Below the pieces are notes generated by a model that made no database searches, was not told the DNA's origin, and saw nothing but the letters and a program-made list of their open reading frames with translations. From the NCBI GenBank assembly GCA_028583405.1, contig CM053261.1:17839825-17903824 (forward strand): 64,000 nucleotides of DNA, given 5' to 3'. Source of the stretch: Pogonophryne albipinna (lineage: Eukaryota; Chordata; Actinopteri; Perciformes; Artedidraconidae). Below, in pieces: positions 13,201-27,200 of this stretch. Numbering within the stretch: position 1 is the stretch's first letter; each line of letters begins with the position of its first letter. The translations under genes were made by a program, and so were the position numbers.

Positions 13201-16200
13201 AATTAAGATAGCTCCTAGCCAACATAATCCAGTTGACATTGCATTCTTCTGAGTTTATTATTTTAGCCAGGTGGCCTGTGGGGTGATCATGCGTTTTATC
13301 CTGTATATCTGACTGTCTGTGCACAGATAATCTCACACACTACCGACCCATTAGCCTAGTTGTGTTCATTTATGATTGTATGCCAAACAACCTCCCCTGG
13401 TTCTTATGATCGGCAATTTCTTCAAAGTCTAAAGAAAGACTTACTTTTCTGTTTTATACCACATTTTGGCCTTTAAAAAAACCTGACATCCATAGAAAGT
13501 GTGTTCTCATATTGAACCTGAGCCTCTGCAGATTGAACCCATACCCAATATATTATGTTCCAACCCACTAAAGTTAGGCACAATACAAGATTCATAAATC
13601 CCCATTTTCGTTATCTTCGTTTGTATTGGCATTTGACTGTAAGGGGCTGGGAGGGACCATTGATTGAAATTCAACTCCTATTTGTTTGGGAGAGGGAGAC
13701 ACACTTGGTGGAGCTCTGCACTCTACTAAGTGCACCTTTCTAGTGCACTCCTAACTGGATATATTGCCAATTTGTATAGATATGGATGCAGGAGTTTTGC
13801 TATGCTACCACTTGGCTCCTTTGCTTTCACATTGCACTGAATCCCCGGACGTAATAGTAATAACAACCTTCAAAATGGGATTCTTCTTCAATCTGCATCG
13901 ATAAGTTGCTAACCAGCCCTTGCCAGAATGAGTTGAGGGACATTTGGTTGTTGTCTTTTTAGCTCACTGTCCCCCTGCTCTTTGTTTCAGATCGCCTGTT
14001 CTACATCTACACGTCGGGAACCACTGGGATGCCTAAAGCTGCTATTGTTGTGCACAGCAGGTAGGAGGACACACAGGGACTGCAGCTGCTCTCTTTGTTG
14101 ATCCATGTCACTGTCATGTACTTTCATAGCATTACAACTGTTCAAAGAGAATTGAAGAGACTTGTTGGCTTTGTTTCAACTTGTTTCCCTTTCTTCCCTT
14201 GCCCTTCCTCACCTGCTTTTCAGGTACTACCGCATGGCAGCTTTGGTATATTATGGCTTTAGGATGACTTCAGACGATGTGCTCTATGATTGCCTTCCAC
14301 TCTACCACTCTGCAGGTATAAATATAACTGCTTATGATTAAAGTTCATAATACAAACTGCAAATGTGTCACCTTTTAAGAATTAAACGGTTGCTTTTTGT
14401 CTTATTTGTGCAGTTTAAGCGTTTTGTGAATTTTCCCATCAGTGTTCTTGACTTCTTCTGATGTTTCCGTGTTAAAGCTAGAAAATGTAAATATTCCTTT
14501 TCTCCACAGGTAACATTGTGGGAGTGGGCCAGTGTATAATCCATGGCATGACTGTAGTCATCAGAAAGAAGTTCTCCGCCTCACGTTTCTGGGACGATTG
14601 TGCCAAATACAAGTGCACCGTAAGTATTTTGTGGATTACGATTCACTACCTCAGATTTAATGGCAAAGCAGCGCACCACAATCTCACAGTGGTGCTAATA
14701 AAACGTATTCCCTGTCAATTTCCTTAAAAATAGTGTCAAGATTTAATGTTATTCTTCAGTTAATTCCTTTTTAATCCACTTTTATTTATTGTAATCTTGG
14801 TATTAAATCAGTAGTTCTTCTCTGTATTCCGTCTCGTCACTAAACTTGTTTTTTCTCCATCCCATTTTGATCCACTCTCCTCCAGATTGTGCAGTACATT
14901 GGTGAAATCTGCCGCTACCTGCTGAACCAGCCGGTCCGGGACATGGAGAAACAGCATCAGGTGCGCATGGCACTCGGCAACGGCCTGCGCCAGTCCATAT
15001 GGGAGGAGTTCATGAACCGCTTCAATATCCCGCTGATCGCAGAGTTCTACGGAGCAACAGAGTGCAACTGCAGCCTGGGGAACTTTGACAACAAGGTGGG
15101 AAGGAAGAAACAAATTCAGCTCTGACCAGATAAATATTTTCTTTGTTTTTAACTGTAGCAAAATACCCTCTTTGGAAATATTTCCAATTTCCTCCACCCC
15201 ACCTGTTCACATTATGTTCTGAGGCTTTTCTTATCTGTTCTGCTCTGAAATACTTTTAAACATGTCGTTATTGATATCCATTTGTTAACATTGCACTGCA
15301 GCTTTGTGGCCGGTTTAAACTAGTTTTGCTTTGTTGATACCTTTTTGTCTGTGCTCTAGGTTGGAGCGTGTGGCTTCAACAGTCGCATTCTGCCCTTCAT
15401 CTACCCCATCAGACTGGTGAGGGTGGACGAGGAGACAATGGAGCTCATTAGGGGACCTGATGGCGTCTGTATTCCCTGTAAACCCGGTAGGTTTACTTTA
15501 TACACACTTATCAGTTTTACACTTGGAAAGCTTAAATGTAAAAAATTCCATATACTGATATCTATCAGATTATATAATAACATTTCATATCTAATACTGC
15601 CAAAATATCACCTTGTTTTCTTACCTCCTGACTGTGCTTCATGTGTGATGATGGTCATTTGATAAGCCATAATAATTGCCATTCATAAATTATTCTGTCC
15701 TCCTCTTCCTCTCCCTGTAGGTGAACCTGGGCAGCTTGTGGGCCGGATCATCCAGAATGACCCTCTCCGGAGGTTTGATGGTTATGTCAACCAATCAGCA
15801 ACCAGCAAGAAGATTGCTCAAAGTGTTTTCAAGAAGGGGGACAGTGCCTATCTCTCTGGTTAGAGTCACACACACACGCAAAGCAAACTTTTACCTTAAT
15901 CCTATGCTGACTAAATGAATACAATCTTCTGCCCTCTTATTAACAGGTGATGTGTTGATCATGGACGACTACGGCTCCATGTTCTTCAAAGATCGCACAG
16001 GAGACACTTTCCGCTGGAAGGGAGAGAACGTGTCAACAACAGAGGTGGAGGGGACTCTCAGCAGGCTGCTAGACATGAAGGATGTAGTTGTCTATGGCGT
16101 GGAAGTACCAGGTAAAAATCCGTATTCATGCATGCTTTGTTATGTATTCTTTTTTTGAGATTTTCCTCAATATGTTTCTGAAGAAAGTTGTTATTTTGGT

Positions 16201-18231
16201 TTCGGAGCTGTGCATGAGTGGGCCCAATAAATAGGTCACTGCAGTGTGTAAAGGAAGATGGATGGAATACTGAGCAGATATTTCACAAGCACCATGCTGT
16301 GTTTAATACTATCACAGCTGCAGGGTCTTGGCTTACTCTTGATTTATTGGGACATGAATTATACAATTTTGTAAGGTCATTACATATAAAGCTGAGCTGT
16401 GGTGGAGGCTGTGAAAGAGCAACATACAGATGCCACTTTTCAGCCACTGTGATTAGATTAGATATTATTTAAGAGAGAAACGTTATTAAACCACAAGGGC
16501 AGATCCTAGTATGCATGATGTCGATTAGCAATAACACTAACACACAAACAGATGTTCAACAAAAGCATTAGTGTTTTAGGTTATTGGGATCCACATTAGC
16601 TACAGCATCGCAGCAGCTGTTCTCCCTGGTGTCCACAAAACAGACTCTACATAGTGGGAATGCAATGTGATGACTAACATCCCATAACCATAAAATGACA
16701 CAACACACACACACTGACAAGACCACTCCTGGTAATTCAATAGTCAATGATCTGTTTCTCTCGAGTTTTTCAAACTCATTGCGATTAAGGGTATGGTCCA
16801 TTTCATCCTCAAATCCAAATGCATAAAAGTTTTCAGTTTCACTCACTATTTCAGTCCACAAACTCGGGTCTCAGCCACAAAACCTTTTACATTTCATTAC
16901 ATTGTATTGGGTGACACTTTTATCAAAATCAAACTACATTTCGATACTGTAGACATGCCTATGGTAAAGATATGGGCTTTTGTCATCATTCAATTTAGTT
17001 TTATGTTCATAACATGTTTCTAAAGTACACATTTGTATATGAAAAGATGCATTTTTACTGAAAAAGTTCAATCAAATTGAGCTGTTTCCTTGTGTGATAT
17101 GTCTAGAGAGTATATTTCAATTATGCTTAGCTCTGTACATGACCCTTCCGTTTTTAGAAGTCTGTGTAAAATAGTAATTGTTTTGATAAATAAGAGTAAT
17201 AAATAGAGAATATAAATCAGTTTTTACAGAGAACCAAGCTAGACAATTGTACCTTGCAAAAACTCTCATTTGTTCACAATGTATTTAAGAACTAGCAGTA
17301 CATGAGGGGAAGTAAGATCCGGTTTGAAGTCATGAGGAGGGTTATTCCCAGGCTTTACGGCCCAAACACAAGCATATGTGTGACCTTGAACCTCAGCAGT
17401 CCACAGATCTAATCCCCCCCCGCTGTCTGTGTGCACAGGAGCAGAGGGAAAGGCTGGAATGGCCGCCATCGCCGATCCATCTCACTCCACTGACCTGGAG
17501 AAGTTTGTGAAGGACATGGACAAAGCTATCCCTCCGTACGCCAGACCTGTGTTCCTTCGCTTCCTGCCAGAGGTCGACAAGACAGGTAAAAAATGACATT
17601 TTCCGAAGCGAACAGTTTTATTTCTGTGCAATTTTGAAAACAGGCTGGTATTAAAGGGTTTTCTAAAATAAACCTCAAACCTTTTTAGTTGGTTTTATTT
17701 TAAAATACAATTTAGCCGACACTTTCCAGTTTTATTTAAAACTGCCCCAACAAGGAGTCAGAAAACAATGTGGTCCATCCCACCTTTCATTTTCTGTGCT
17801 TCTTTGGGGCAAGGCAAGGTAGTCCACATGTCCCTCTCTCCAAAAACATTTCCAGAGGCACAGAATATAGGGTATAACTACATATATAATATGAGTATAA
17901 CTAAACTGCTTTGTATAGGAATACATTTCAAATAGAGCATGTAAGTTGCTTTTTGAGAGCAAATGTTAGATATTGGTGCATTTTTATAACTTTCTTAAAG
18001 CAGTGAAACAGTAAGGTAAAGCAGTTCTGAGGCATAATGTAATATCTTCATAATCTCTCCATCTCTTTCTCAGGAACGTTTAAGTTTCAGAAGACGGACT
18101 TGCGTCGGGACAACTTCGACCCCACCGTGGTGTCAGACAGACTGTACTTCCTGGATTCCAGGAGAGGTTGCTATGTGCAGCTGGACGAGGAGCTCTACCG
18201 CTCCATACTGTCAGGGGAAAAGAAATTGTGA
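7271..18231 (+). CDS. slc27a4: Long-chain fatty acid transport protein 4 (acyl-CoA synthetase), 13 coding exons
   Basis: Exons: 7271-7431, 9591-9801, 10462-10645, 12156-12314, 13991-14060, 14224-14315, 14510-14619, 14886-15095, 15360-15486, 15721-15858, 15947-16111, 17439-17585, 18074-18231. They sum to 1932 nt (643 residues plus stop), the same length as human FATP4, and every junction is in phase. The family couples uptake of long and very long chain fatty acids to CoA activation at ER and plasma membranes. Residues 1-50 are hydrophobic (membrane anchor, LYLGSGGW-like core). The AMP-binding P-loop [10 protein letters not shown] is at 245-254. The family signature [20 protein letters not shown] is at 504-523. 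The stretch [16 protein letters not shown] lies in the 14886-15095 exon. The ATG follows the acceptor directly and is doubled (MM). All introns are GT-AG; the one after 15858 has a weak donor (gttaga). FATP4 rather than FATP1 is chosen on overall residue similarity. Confidence 0.96.
13074..13101. repeat. (TA)n microsatellite in slc27a4 intron
   Basis: About 14 TA units in the intron between the 12156-12314 and 13991-14060 exons. Confidence 0.9.
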
Positions 18232-21200
18232 TGAGCAGGCTGACCACTACATCTACACAAACACACAGACACACACACAGATACAGAAAAGAAGTGACCA
18301 GGATAGCAGAATGCAGGACCTTGTCCCCATAATAGAAAACCATTTTCAATGAACAGCCATACACACTCCTTGCACCCGTACTCAATTGCCAACACATTTA
18401 CACACACATTGTATTCCCTCAAAACACTCTTTCAAAAATCTCTAAAAGCAAACTCATGCACGCCACACACACGCAGCATTACTCCATCCGTCCCCGGCAA
18501 CTCCTCTCGCTACCTCAGCAAAAAACAGAGAGAGGCACAAACCCAGGAACCCGGTCTCTTTGGTAAAACGCCACACCACCCCCTGTCCACACCCTTTTCT
18601 AACAGACACGCTCTTCATCCCTGTCCGTCAAACCACCATGTGATGCTGGGGGACAAACGGAGCACCTGGCATTCAGAATGCTAAAACTTTTAAACCACAG
18701 ATATCAACAGACTTTGAGAATGCTGAGAAGGAGCCTGGATAGAAAGTGTGTGTGTGGGAAAGCAGAGGGACCTATGAGGACTTACACTGTCTCTCTGTTT
18801 GATGTTTTGTGAAAGACTGGAGACACTACCGTTGACTTCACCTGCACAATCAGCCAGAGGTGACAAACCTGTGTGATTAAAAACAGCTTTTCTCTATCCT
18901 AGATTCGCTTTATGAAGGTTTTTCTCTGGGCTATTGTCTCCAATTCTCCCAATCGTACTGTAGAGCTTGAATTTAAGGGAACAATTTGATTGGAAAAGCC
19001 TTTGACAGTTACAGAAGTTAAATCAGACCAATGAAAGATCCACTGAAGTGCAATAGGACTCCAGCGTATGCAGTGCAATAATCAGCCGCACCACAGGAGA
19101 GCTGATATAAAACCAAGCTTTGTATTTAAATATGTCTGCATCACACCAAATATATTTAAGTTGTAGTGTTTGTTTACATATTTAAGAGAATTTGATCTTT
19201 AGTAATTTATGTTGTTGCAAGAGCTTTCTCTTTTTGATCTAGTGCAGATGTATCAGGTATTATTTTTGCTTTACGTTAATCCAAATCGTAACTGTTGGGA
19301 GTCCTCAAAAATGAAGCTGCAGAATTCATTTTCAGTTGCTGGAAAACAAAGTGATCTGATTTAAATCCTGGGCTAAAACCATGGAGCTACTGAGCCTACA
19401 TGCAGGGTTTTTGTGCGGCTGTATTGTGCAGGTTTGGTCCTTAAAGGTAGACTATCGTACGTTATGTGTGTGTGTGTGTGTGTGTGTTCTTCGGAAAACA
19501 TGAAGAGGACTTGACTGAAGATAGTAAAGCATCAAATCGCCTGATCAGCGAGGACTTGTGTTTTCAACTTTGTTCTGTTGCTAAGAGGGATGTTCTGCCA
19601 CATTCAAAAGAGCCGAAAGATCCAAAGATATAAAGGCGGGAGTGGGGGACTCATTCACGGTGGAGGATGCATTTCAAATGGAACAGTAGAAGAGGGGAAA
19701 ATGTGCTTCGTCATCAATGTTTTGTCTGTTGTCTGCAGTAGCTGTCATCAGGGGTAGCAGCGTGAATGAGCATCATCTACCACACGAGCAGAGCACTGTG
19801 CCTTACTGTGAGTTCTCCTCCCAGATTCACAGGCCCTGGCCCACAGATTCTCAAACTTCTTCTTAAGTTGGACTATTTCCTGGGGATGCACGATATGGAT
19901 TCCTTCCCTGCTGTTTATGGCCGATAACGATGAAATAATCTATAATTTCAAATGTTTGTATTTTAAAAGGATAAGGCTTGATAGGTGTAGAGAGCAAAGA
20001 TGACTTGATATTAAATCTCACCTAACCAAATCTAAATCACTATTTTTAACATAAGAAAACAATGAATGTTCATTATGTTTGTCATTAAAAAAAAATACAA
20101 ATGAATAACAAGCATAAGATATCTAAATAAATAAATATTTAAGTTCATGAGGTTGAGGTCTTTCTAAACGTGGCTTTAATAGAACAAGTCAACATTTTTA
20201 AACGTAAGCAATTGGGCTTTTTAGGATGAACTAATTTAGGTATAGGAACAATACATAATATACGTTTTCCAATATCTGCCAATCATTTATCGGCCCGACA
20301 TATCATGCATCCCTGCTTGACTTATTCAGCTTCTAGCTACCGTATTCTCATTTGTCCCTCTTGAAGTTCCCAGAAAAGTAGGCCTAAATCAAGGGAGCAC
20401 ATGCTTTTATTTTGAAAATCCAGGGCAGTCCAACAACTGACGCCTTCATCCTGCCATCTTCTTTTGGTCTATTGCTCATCCGACTTTCCTTTTTGCTTAG
20501 CACCTTTTATTCTAAGCCTTTATCATGTGTCTGCCAACCGCCCCAATCCTCTTTAACTCATATATCTCTAACCTGTTCCCGCTCTTTTTCCGTGACCTTT
20601 CACCCCTTCTCTTCAAGCTGCACCCCCTGTCAGACACCAGTCCTCCATTATCCACCATGTATGCTCCATCTTGCTGCGATCCTGTCAGACTTTGGTTTAA
20701 TCTGTCGCTATTTCAGATGTTTAAAAGTGGAGTTTGATGGAGGATTTTTTTGGTGAGTTTTTGGCAAGGTCTGGTAAATGCTCCAACTACACACTCCAAA
20801 CTTTTCTGAAATATCTTTTGTGTGTTATGCGTAGTCTGCCATTACCCTGTGACTTCTTGTCTTACTTTTGCACCTACAGTACAGCCAGGCTGCCGTAGTG
20901 TAACTGCAAAACGTTGGCTTATTTTGCTCCTGCAGGTTGATTCTCGAAACGTTCAAACGGCTATTCTTCGTTCATACCTTGCACTGACACCGTTGACCTT
21001 GACGGCTAGTCGACAAAGTCGCTCTGACCTATAATTTCGCTGATTGGGGGGGAAAAGTCCAATTTAGCCGTTTGACCGATTGAGACTCAGTCCTGCTTCC
21101 TCTGTTGTGCAGAGTCCCTCTCTCACTTGTATTTATTCTTTAACGATGAGTGTGAAATGTCCTTTCATGAATGTCTGAAAAGGCGAATGAGAGACCAATG

Positions 21201-24200
21201 ACGATGATGTTGTTGTAAAGTAAAGTGTGATTTACGTATCCAAGGGAACACAGTTTGACTGTTATGATGCTTGTGGCTGACCCACGGCAGAGCACTCTGA
21301 ATAAGATGTTTCCATTTCTCACTTCTTCTTTATTTTTTTTAAAAGGAGTTTTAAATTATTATTTTTATTATTAAGGAACTGTTCATTATACTTTGATTGT
21401 TTCACTGCCTATATGTGTTTGCTTTTGTTTTTCTTTGCATAAAAACAAAGCTTTTGTGATTGGATAAAAAAGAAAAGCGGGAGCATGAGTGTAAGACAAT
21501 CGAATGGCAGGAGTTTCTATCTTTTTTATAAAAGGCAAAAGGAACCAGCCAGGGGAAACATAATTCTGGATTCAACTGGTGTGGAAATAGATCAATCTTT
21601 CTCTTCTCGGCTAATGCATATTGATTTGAAAAGTAGATAAATCCGTTTAAGACCTGAAGGGAGCAATATTCTGTGGTGTATTGAGGACTTGAGACCACAG
21701 GGGGGTGCTGTGCTTTGTCTCAGAGAAAAGGAGAGTGAACGCGGACACAAGTTTCCATGTCATCATTTTTGTTATGCAGCCTTTGGACGAATAATAACAG
21801 GACGTAAAACTGCAACCAAAACTACTGTAGATGGAAATGTAAAGGTCAAAATGAAACCTTACATGAGATATTTTTAGAATGTGGGATGTTTTTCTCAATT
21901 GACCTTGAACAGATTTTCATTAGAGACATGACAGCTCCTCATCAGATACACATTTTCTTGACAGATTAAACCAATTGACTGCCAGCCCCGTAATACACTT
22001 TGACTCATAAATCACCTTGAAGGCCAATGTTAAGTTAGCAATGCAGATATCATAACACACCAGACAAAAAAGGTGATCTAGCAGAAAACCCTGGCTGAGT
22101 AAAACATTTCTCTGCCCCTCATGCCTCTGATAAATATTTTCTCACGCTTGCACTTCCTGTTTCTCTGTTTTTCCCTGTCATGGTCCTCAGGAACATCAAG
22201 CGTTACTAGAGAAGGAAACGAGTTTGAACACGTCTGCCTATGTGTGTGAAAGGTTTTTTAAATTATTATTCGATTTTGTTTTCTCGTTACACAGACGGCG
22301 GCTTGTGCAGAGTGTGTAGTGGAGGTCTGTGAGGTGTACTGTGTGTGCGAGACACACACACACACACTGATGTCCTCTTGTCCACTGAAGGCTAGCTGTA
22401 TACATCATGAGTTTCAAGAACACTAGATAAAAGCAAGTGCTGCAAATGGAAAATCATTATTTATAAAAAACTATTTAAATTCTTCACTTAGTTTGTTGTT
22501 AGATTGTTGTAACTATTTTTTGAAATCGTTCAGATGCGTGTATAGATAATGCAGACAATTTACAACCACAACCGTTTCAACACTAACAGCATGGCCGTTA
22601 ACCCTCAAACATTGTGTTCACTGTACCAAACGTCAGGTTATGTAGTTCACTTTGGGTCATCCCTGGCCAGTTTCCTGTAAAGTAACTTCCAGGCATTAGT
22701 CAAAAAGTATGAATGGCCACTAAACGATTCTCTGTAAATAGCACTATACACATGTTTACTGTATCAAATATGGAAAAAAGATTTTACAATATTTGCATCA
22801 GAGAGGAGCTCAATATCTTCCTTTAAAGGAGATTCCTGCACACTGTGGTAAAACATTTATTAATCATCTTAAGCTAACGTCAGAAATACAAATTAGATTA
22901 GATATTTTATGTTATAGTGTTGAGCCTACTTATTTTAGTAAAGGATCTTTAGTGTTATTACGCTTTACTCATCTGTGCATTTTGGGACAACGCAGCCAAC
23001 TATCGAAACAGAAATAATGAATAATAAATGAGTCAGCCTGAAACTGGAACTCAAAAAGGAGTTTCAAAATGAACCTGGGGACTTTTATTACAGAAACGTA
23101 TGACTAGTTTCTCTTGTCGTGACATGAGTGAGTATTAACACTTCATACTTTAGTTGTGCAAACTTGTCCTCTTTTATATGCAATTATTACACTTCAATTC
23201 AAGCCAACAGATGACAGTATTGTTCTTGACAGGTGTGGGAAAAGTACTGAACTTAAAGGAATACTTACACAACAACAGAAACACATTATTAACAAACTCT
23301 CACAAACAGATAATGCAAGTCTTATTTATAAAGTTGAACGATCACTACTTTCCAAACATGCATTTTTGATTAACCTCACGATTTCAAACACTTCTACATA
23401 AATATACTGTACCTATGCTTGTGAAGGTGCACTACTTGTAGTTGTGAAGAGTATTTCCCCTTGTATTGGGTAATTGATATAAAAATATTAAATTGGGGGA
23501 TGAAGCATTCCTTCATTCCTTTGAATTATGAAGTATAAACGCCTTTCTTTTTCTGCCAGTTTGTACTTCTACAGTACTGCATTCCAGAGGAAAACGTTGT
23601 ACCTTTTTCTTTACTACATTTATTAAACATCTACTAGGCACTAAGAGTTAGATTTAATATTTATTAATTAACCAGAGCCATTACTTTTAATACTAAAATG
23701 ACACTTTGTTACTAATTATTTGATATGTTTAAGTTAACGAACGCCCAGTTAAGAACCTTTACTTAGAACTGAGTATGTTTATATTGTGATATTGCTTCTT
23801 TTACTAAGGTTAATTATTTGAAGACATCTTCCACCAGTGTTAGGCCTTTAATGGAGGACTATACTCTGACCTTCTTCTTGTTGTGGGACAATGTCTCGTG
23901 TCAGCAGTGTGTCTGTGCTTGTGTGGGAAGCACATGATCTTCATGATGTTCACAGACCACAAGCATGATATACTGCTGCACCTTCAGGGAAGGGAAGTCT
24001 AAGTCTGGCTTGTTTTGGAGCCACACATCTTCAACACTTGGCCCCTGTTCCCCTGCGGCGATGATTGGCTGACAGGCAAGTGGGTGGATCAGCAGAAAAA
24101 CAAACATTGCCACAGGCTCTGCCACTCTGTACCTGTCTCTGACTGACTGACTGCAGTTCCCTTTTAGGCTCGGGTCAGATACCCTCTCTCAACCTTTCAG

Positions 24201-24226
24201 ACACCTCTCCTTTTCTCGACGCAGCC
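18232..24226 (+). other. slc27a4 3' UTR and intergenic spacer
   Basis: The first 650 bp after the stop are CA/AC-rich. The first plausible polyadenylation signal is ATTAAA at 18876-18881; later AATAAA strings near 20125 are in AT-rich sequence. A short (TG)n run lies at 19463-19487 and a MITE at 19881-20315. Open frames in this stretch lack any protein-like composition. No second gene was recognised before the lipocalin exon at 24227. Confidence 0.5.
19881..20315. mobile_element. hAT-like MITE, about 435 bp
   Basis: The left end is tggggatgcacgatatgg. The right end (gacatatcatgcatccctg) is its near inverted repeat. The 'GGGATGCACGATA' terminus is typical of small non-autonomous hAT elements in vertebrates. 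The interior is AT-rich and non-coding. The flanks are similar but not an exact 8-bp duplication (gactattt versus gacttatt), so the element is probably old. Confidence 0.7.
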
Positions 24227-27200
24227 ATGAGGACCACTATGCTCGCTGTTGTCATGGTGACGTTGTGCGTGATGATGGTGGACGCAGACGTGAAGCCACA
24301 GAAAGATTTCAACCTGCAGAGGGTAAGAGATCACACTTCTTCTCATGTTTGTTTTTCAGTAGTATTGTGTTTGAACCAGTCGGATTTATGATAAAAAGTA
24401 TCTGCTCTCATTAGTTAGTATTTATCAAGTTTCTCCATTGACGAGGGAACGCTGTGTTCTGTGTGTGTTTGCATAAGAAAGAGTGAGTTTTTTAAGAGAG
24501 TGAGAACATGTCCACATGTGTGTGTAGTCAATGTTTGAGAACAGCTAACCAGTTGGCAGCCAAAAACAAACCAAGTACAAAGCCTCAGTATAAAGAACAA
24601 AGTGTCATGATTAATTCATTTGTGAATCCTTGGCCTTCTGGTTTCCTCAGGTTGAGAGAGGTCAGTATGACTTTCCCCAGGGTAAACACATCATGAGAAA
24701 TGTCTTCTTCATTTATTTCCTGTTGGTATTCATCCCAGAAGCATTTAAAAGAACCCTATGATGGATACTATATGTACGTTAAAGGGTTCATTGCCAATGT
24801 GTGGGTAGTGGTACATGTAAGATTCAACAGTCACACCTCCATCCAGTCATTGTTTTAAAGGCTCTAATGCGGACATAAGGAAATGCTGTGGTTAGAGGAA
24901 ATGTTTTCAACATTTACCAATAAATCTCACTTGTTTTCCTACTGGGGGCTTTCATGCTAAAATAAACCAAATACATACAAAAAGAAATGATCAATTAATA
25001 ACAGTTGTAAAATGGTGCATGTGATATATAGAATTTAGTTTTCCCAATGCCCATGTTTGGTGACGGTGTGTGTTGCTGAATAGAAGAAAAAAAGTTGCAA
25101 TGCACGAAGAAATGCGAATGGATAAGTCTAGATATATTTGGGGTTTGTCTTACTTACAACAAAACTTTTATTATTAAAGAACATCAATTGGAAAAACTGA
25201 GGTTCTCTCTTGGAGGTTCTATAAAGAACTTTAATACAATATGGAGCCCGTTTTTTATCTTTCATATTATGCCTAACAGATCAGATGGTTCATATTATTC
25301 TTATTGTAAGAATATATTTGCTTACAATTTTCCCTTATTATTATTATCATTATCTTTTTATTTAGAATTATTTTTATTTATTTTTGTGTGCTTAATTTAG
25401 TTTTTTACCTGAGGTGGAGGCTGGGTGGGATGTTTAAAATAGAAAACGATAGTTACGTATGTAACTACGGTTCTATGAATACTGGATGACCGCCAGAGGC
25501 GGTGCTTTAGCACTGGATATCTTCTGTCTCGCGCATGCGCAGGTCGAATATTTATATTAACAAAGTCACGTGTGACCTCGTATGACCCCGGAAGGCATAA
25601 GTTCCGGTGCCGTCAACGAGTTCAGTCCTATGGAATCTTCTCGCCGAAACACGAAATTCCGAGTGACCAAGAACTCTGGCGGTCATCCAGTATTCATAGA
25701 ACCGTAGTTACATAAGTAACTATCGTTCTATTTCATCCTTACAGACCGCCAGAGGCGGTGCTTTAGCACTGGATGACCTATACCAACAGAGTCACGAGGA
25801 AGTCTGAATACTCACCCTATAAGGATGGCCTAGGCGGACTCTGCAGGAGGATCACACCCAGCGGGTGAGGGGCGGCAACATTCACGCTGTAGTATCTGGC
25901 GAATGTGCTCGGAGATGCCCATGTGGCCGCAGCACATATGTCCTCCAGGGGCACACCTCTCAAGGTCGCCCATGACGTGGAGACACTCCTGGTAGAGTGG
26001 CACTTTACTCTGGGTGGCAAGGGACGGTCATTCGCCCTGTATGCCTGGGCAATGACGTCCACGATCCAGTGGGACAAGCGCTGTTTTGAGAGCGCACGGC
26101 CCCTTCTAGGACCACCGTAACACAGAAAGAGCTGTTCAGACTGACGCATGCCTGCGGTAGTCCTCTCCTGATGGGGGGGTCAAACCGTGCCAGCTGGATA
26201 GGCCGATTTAAAATGAGAGCGTGCCAGCACCTTAGGGAGGAACGCTGTGTTCGGCCATAAGCTGACACCTGAGCCATCTGAGTTCCACCTCAGACACGAG
26301 CTGTTCACGGACAAGGCCTGAAGCTCGCTTACACACTTTGCTGAGGTTATGGCAAGAAGGAAAGCAGTCTTGGCTGAGAGCCACCTCGGTTCTGCCTGTA
26401 ACAAGGGTTCAAAGGGAGGCGAGCATAGGGCATCCAGCACCAAGGGCAGATCCCATGTAGGGGCCCTTGGGATGTTCGGGGGGCGAAGTCTCAGTGCTCC
26501 CCTTAAAAAGAGGGATACCAGCCTATGGCTCCCCACTGTTCTGTTGTCAACCCTTGCATGTTGAGCTGATATAGCACAGCAGCCACATACACCCTGACGG
26601 TAGCGGGACACCGGCTGTCAACCAGGAGAGACTGCAGGAACTCAAGGGTAGTGGGCACCGAGCAATGTACTGGGTCCTCATTTCACCCTTGGCACCAGTC
26701 AGAGAACAGTTTCCACCTGTTTTCCTGTTCGCATTGAGAATAGTCCTCCTGACAGGCTCTATGCAGTCGCTCAGCAGTGGGTCGGGTCGTCTAAGTATGG
26801 CAGAATCTTCATACCCTGAGACTGCAGGGGTGAGAGGGCTGCCGCGACACACCTGGTGAACACCCTTGGGGAGAGGGAGAGTCCGAATGGGAGCACCCTG
26901 AACCGGAAATGACGGCCTCTGAAGGCAAAGCGAAGAAACTGCCTGTGATGAGGCACAATAGGCACATGAAAATAAGCGTCCTTTAAATCGACGGACGTGA
27001 ACCATTCCCCCCTGGCAATGGTACGAAGAACGTCCGCTGTGCTCAGCATATGGAAAGGTAAGATCTTTAGGAACTTGTTGAGTCCCCTCAGATCGAGGAT
27101 TGGGCGAAGTCCACCGCCCTTTCTTCCTTACCAGGAAGTAGGTCGAGTAGAAGCCCCCGGGCTTTGAGATGGGGTCCACTGGCGCGATTGCACCCTTGGC

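Noticed and set aside
20412..21034. Frames with Leu/Pro/Ser-rich sequence downstream of slc27a4
   Set aside because: Pyrimidine-rich strand composition explains them; no joinable exons.
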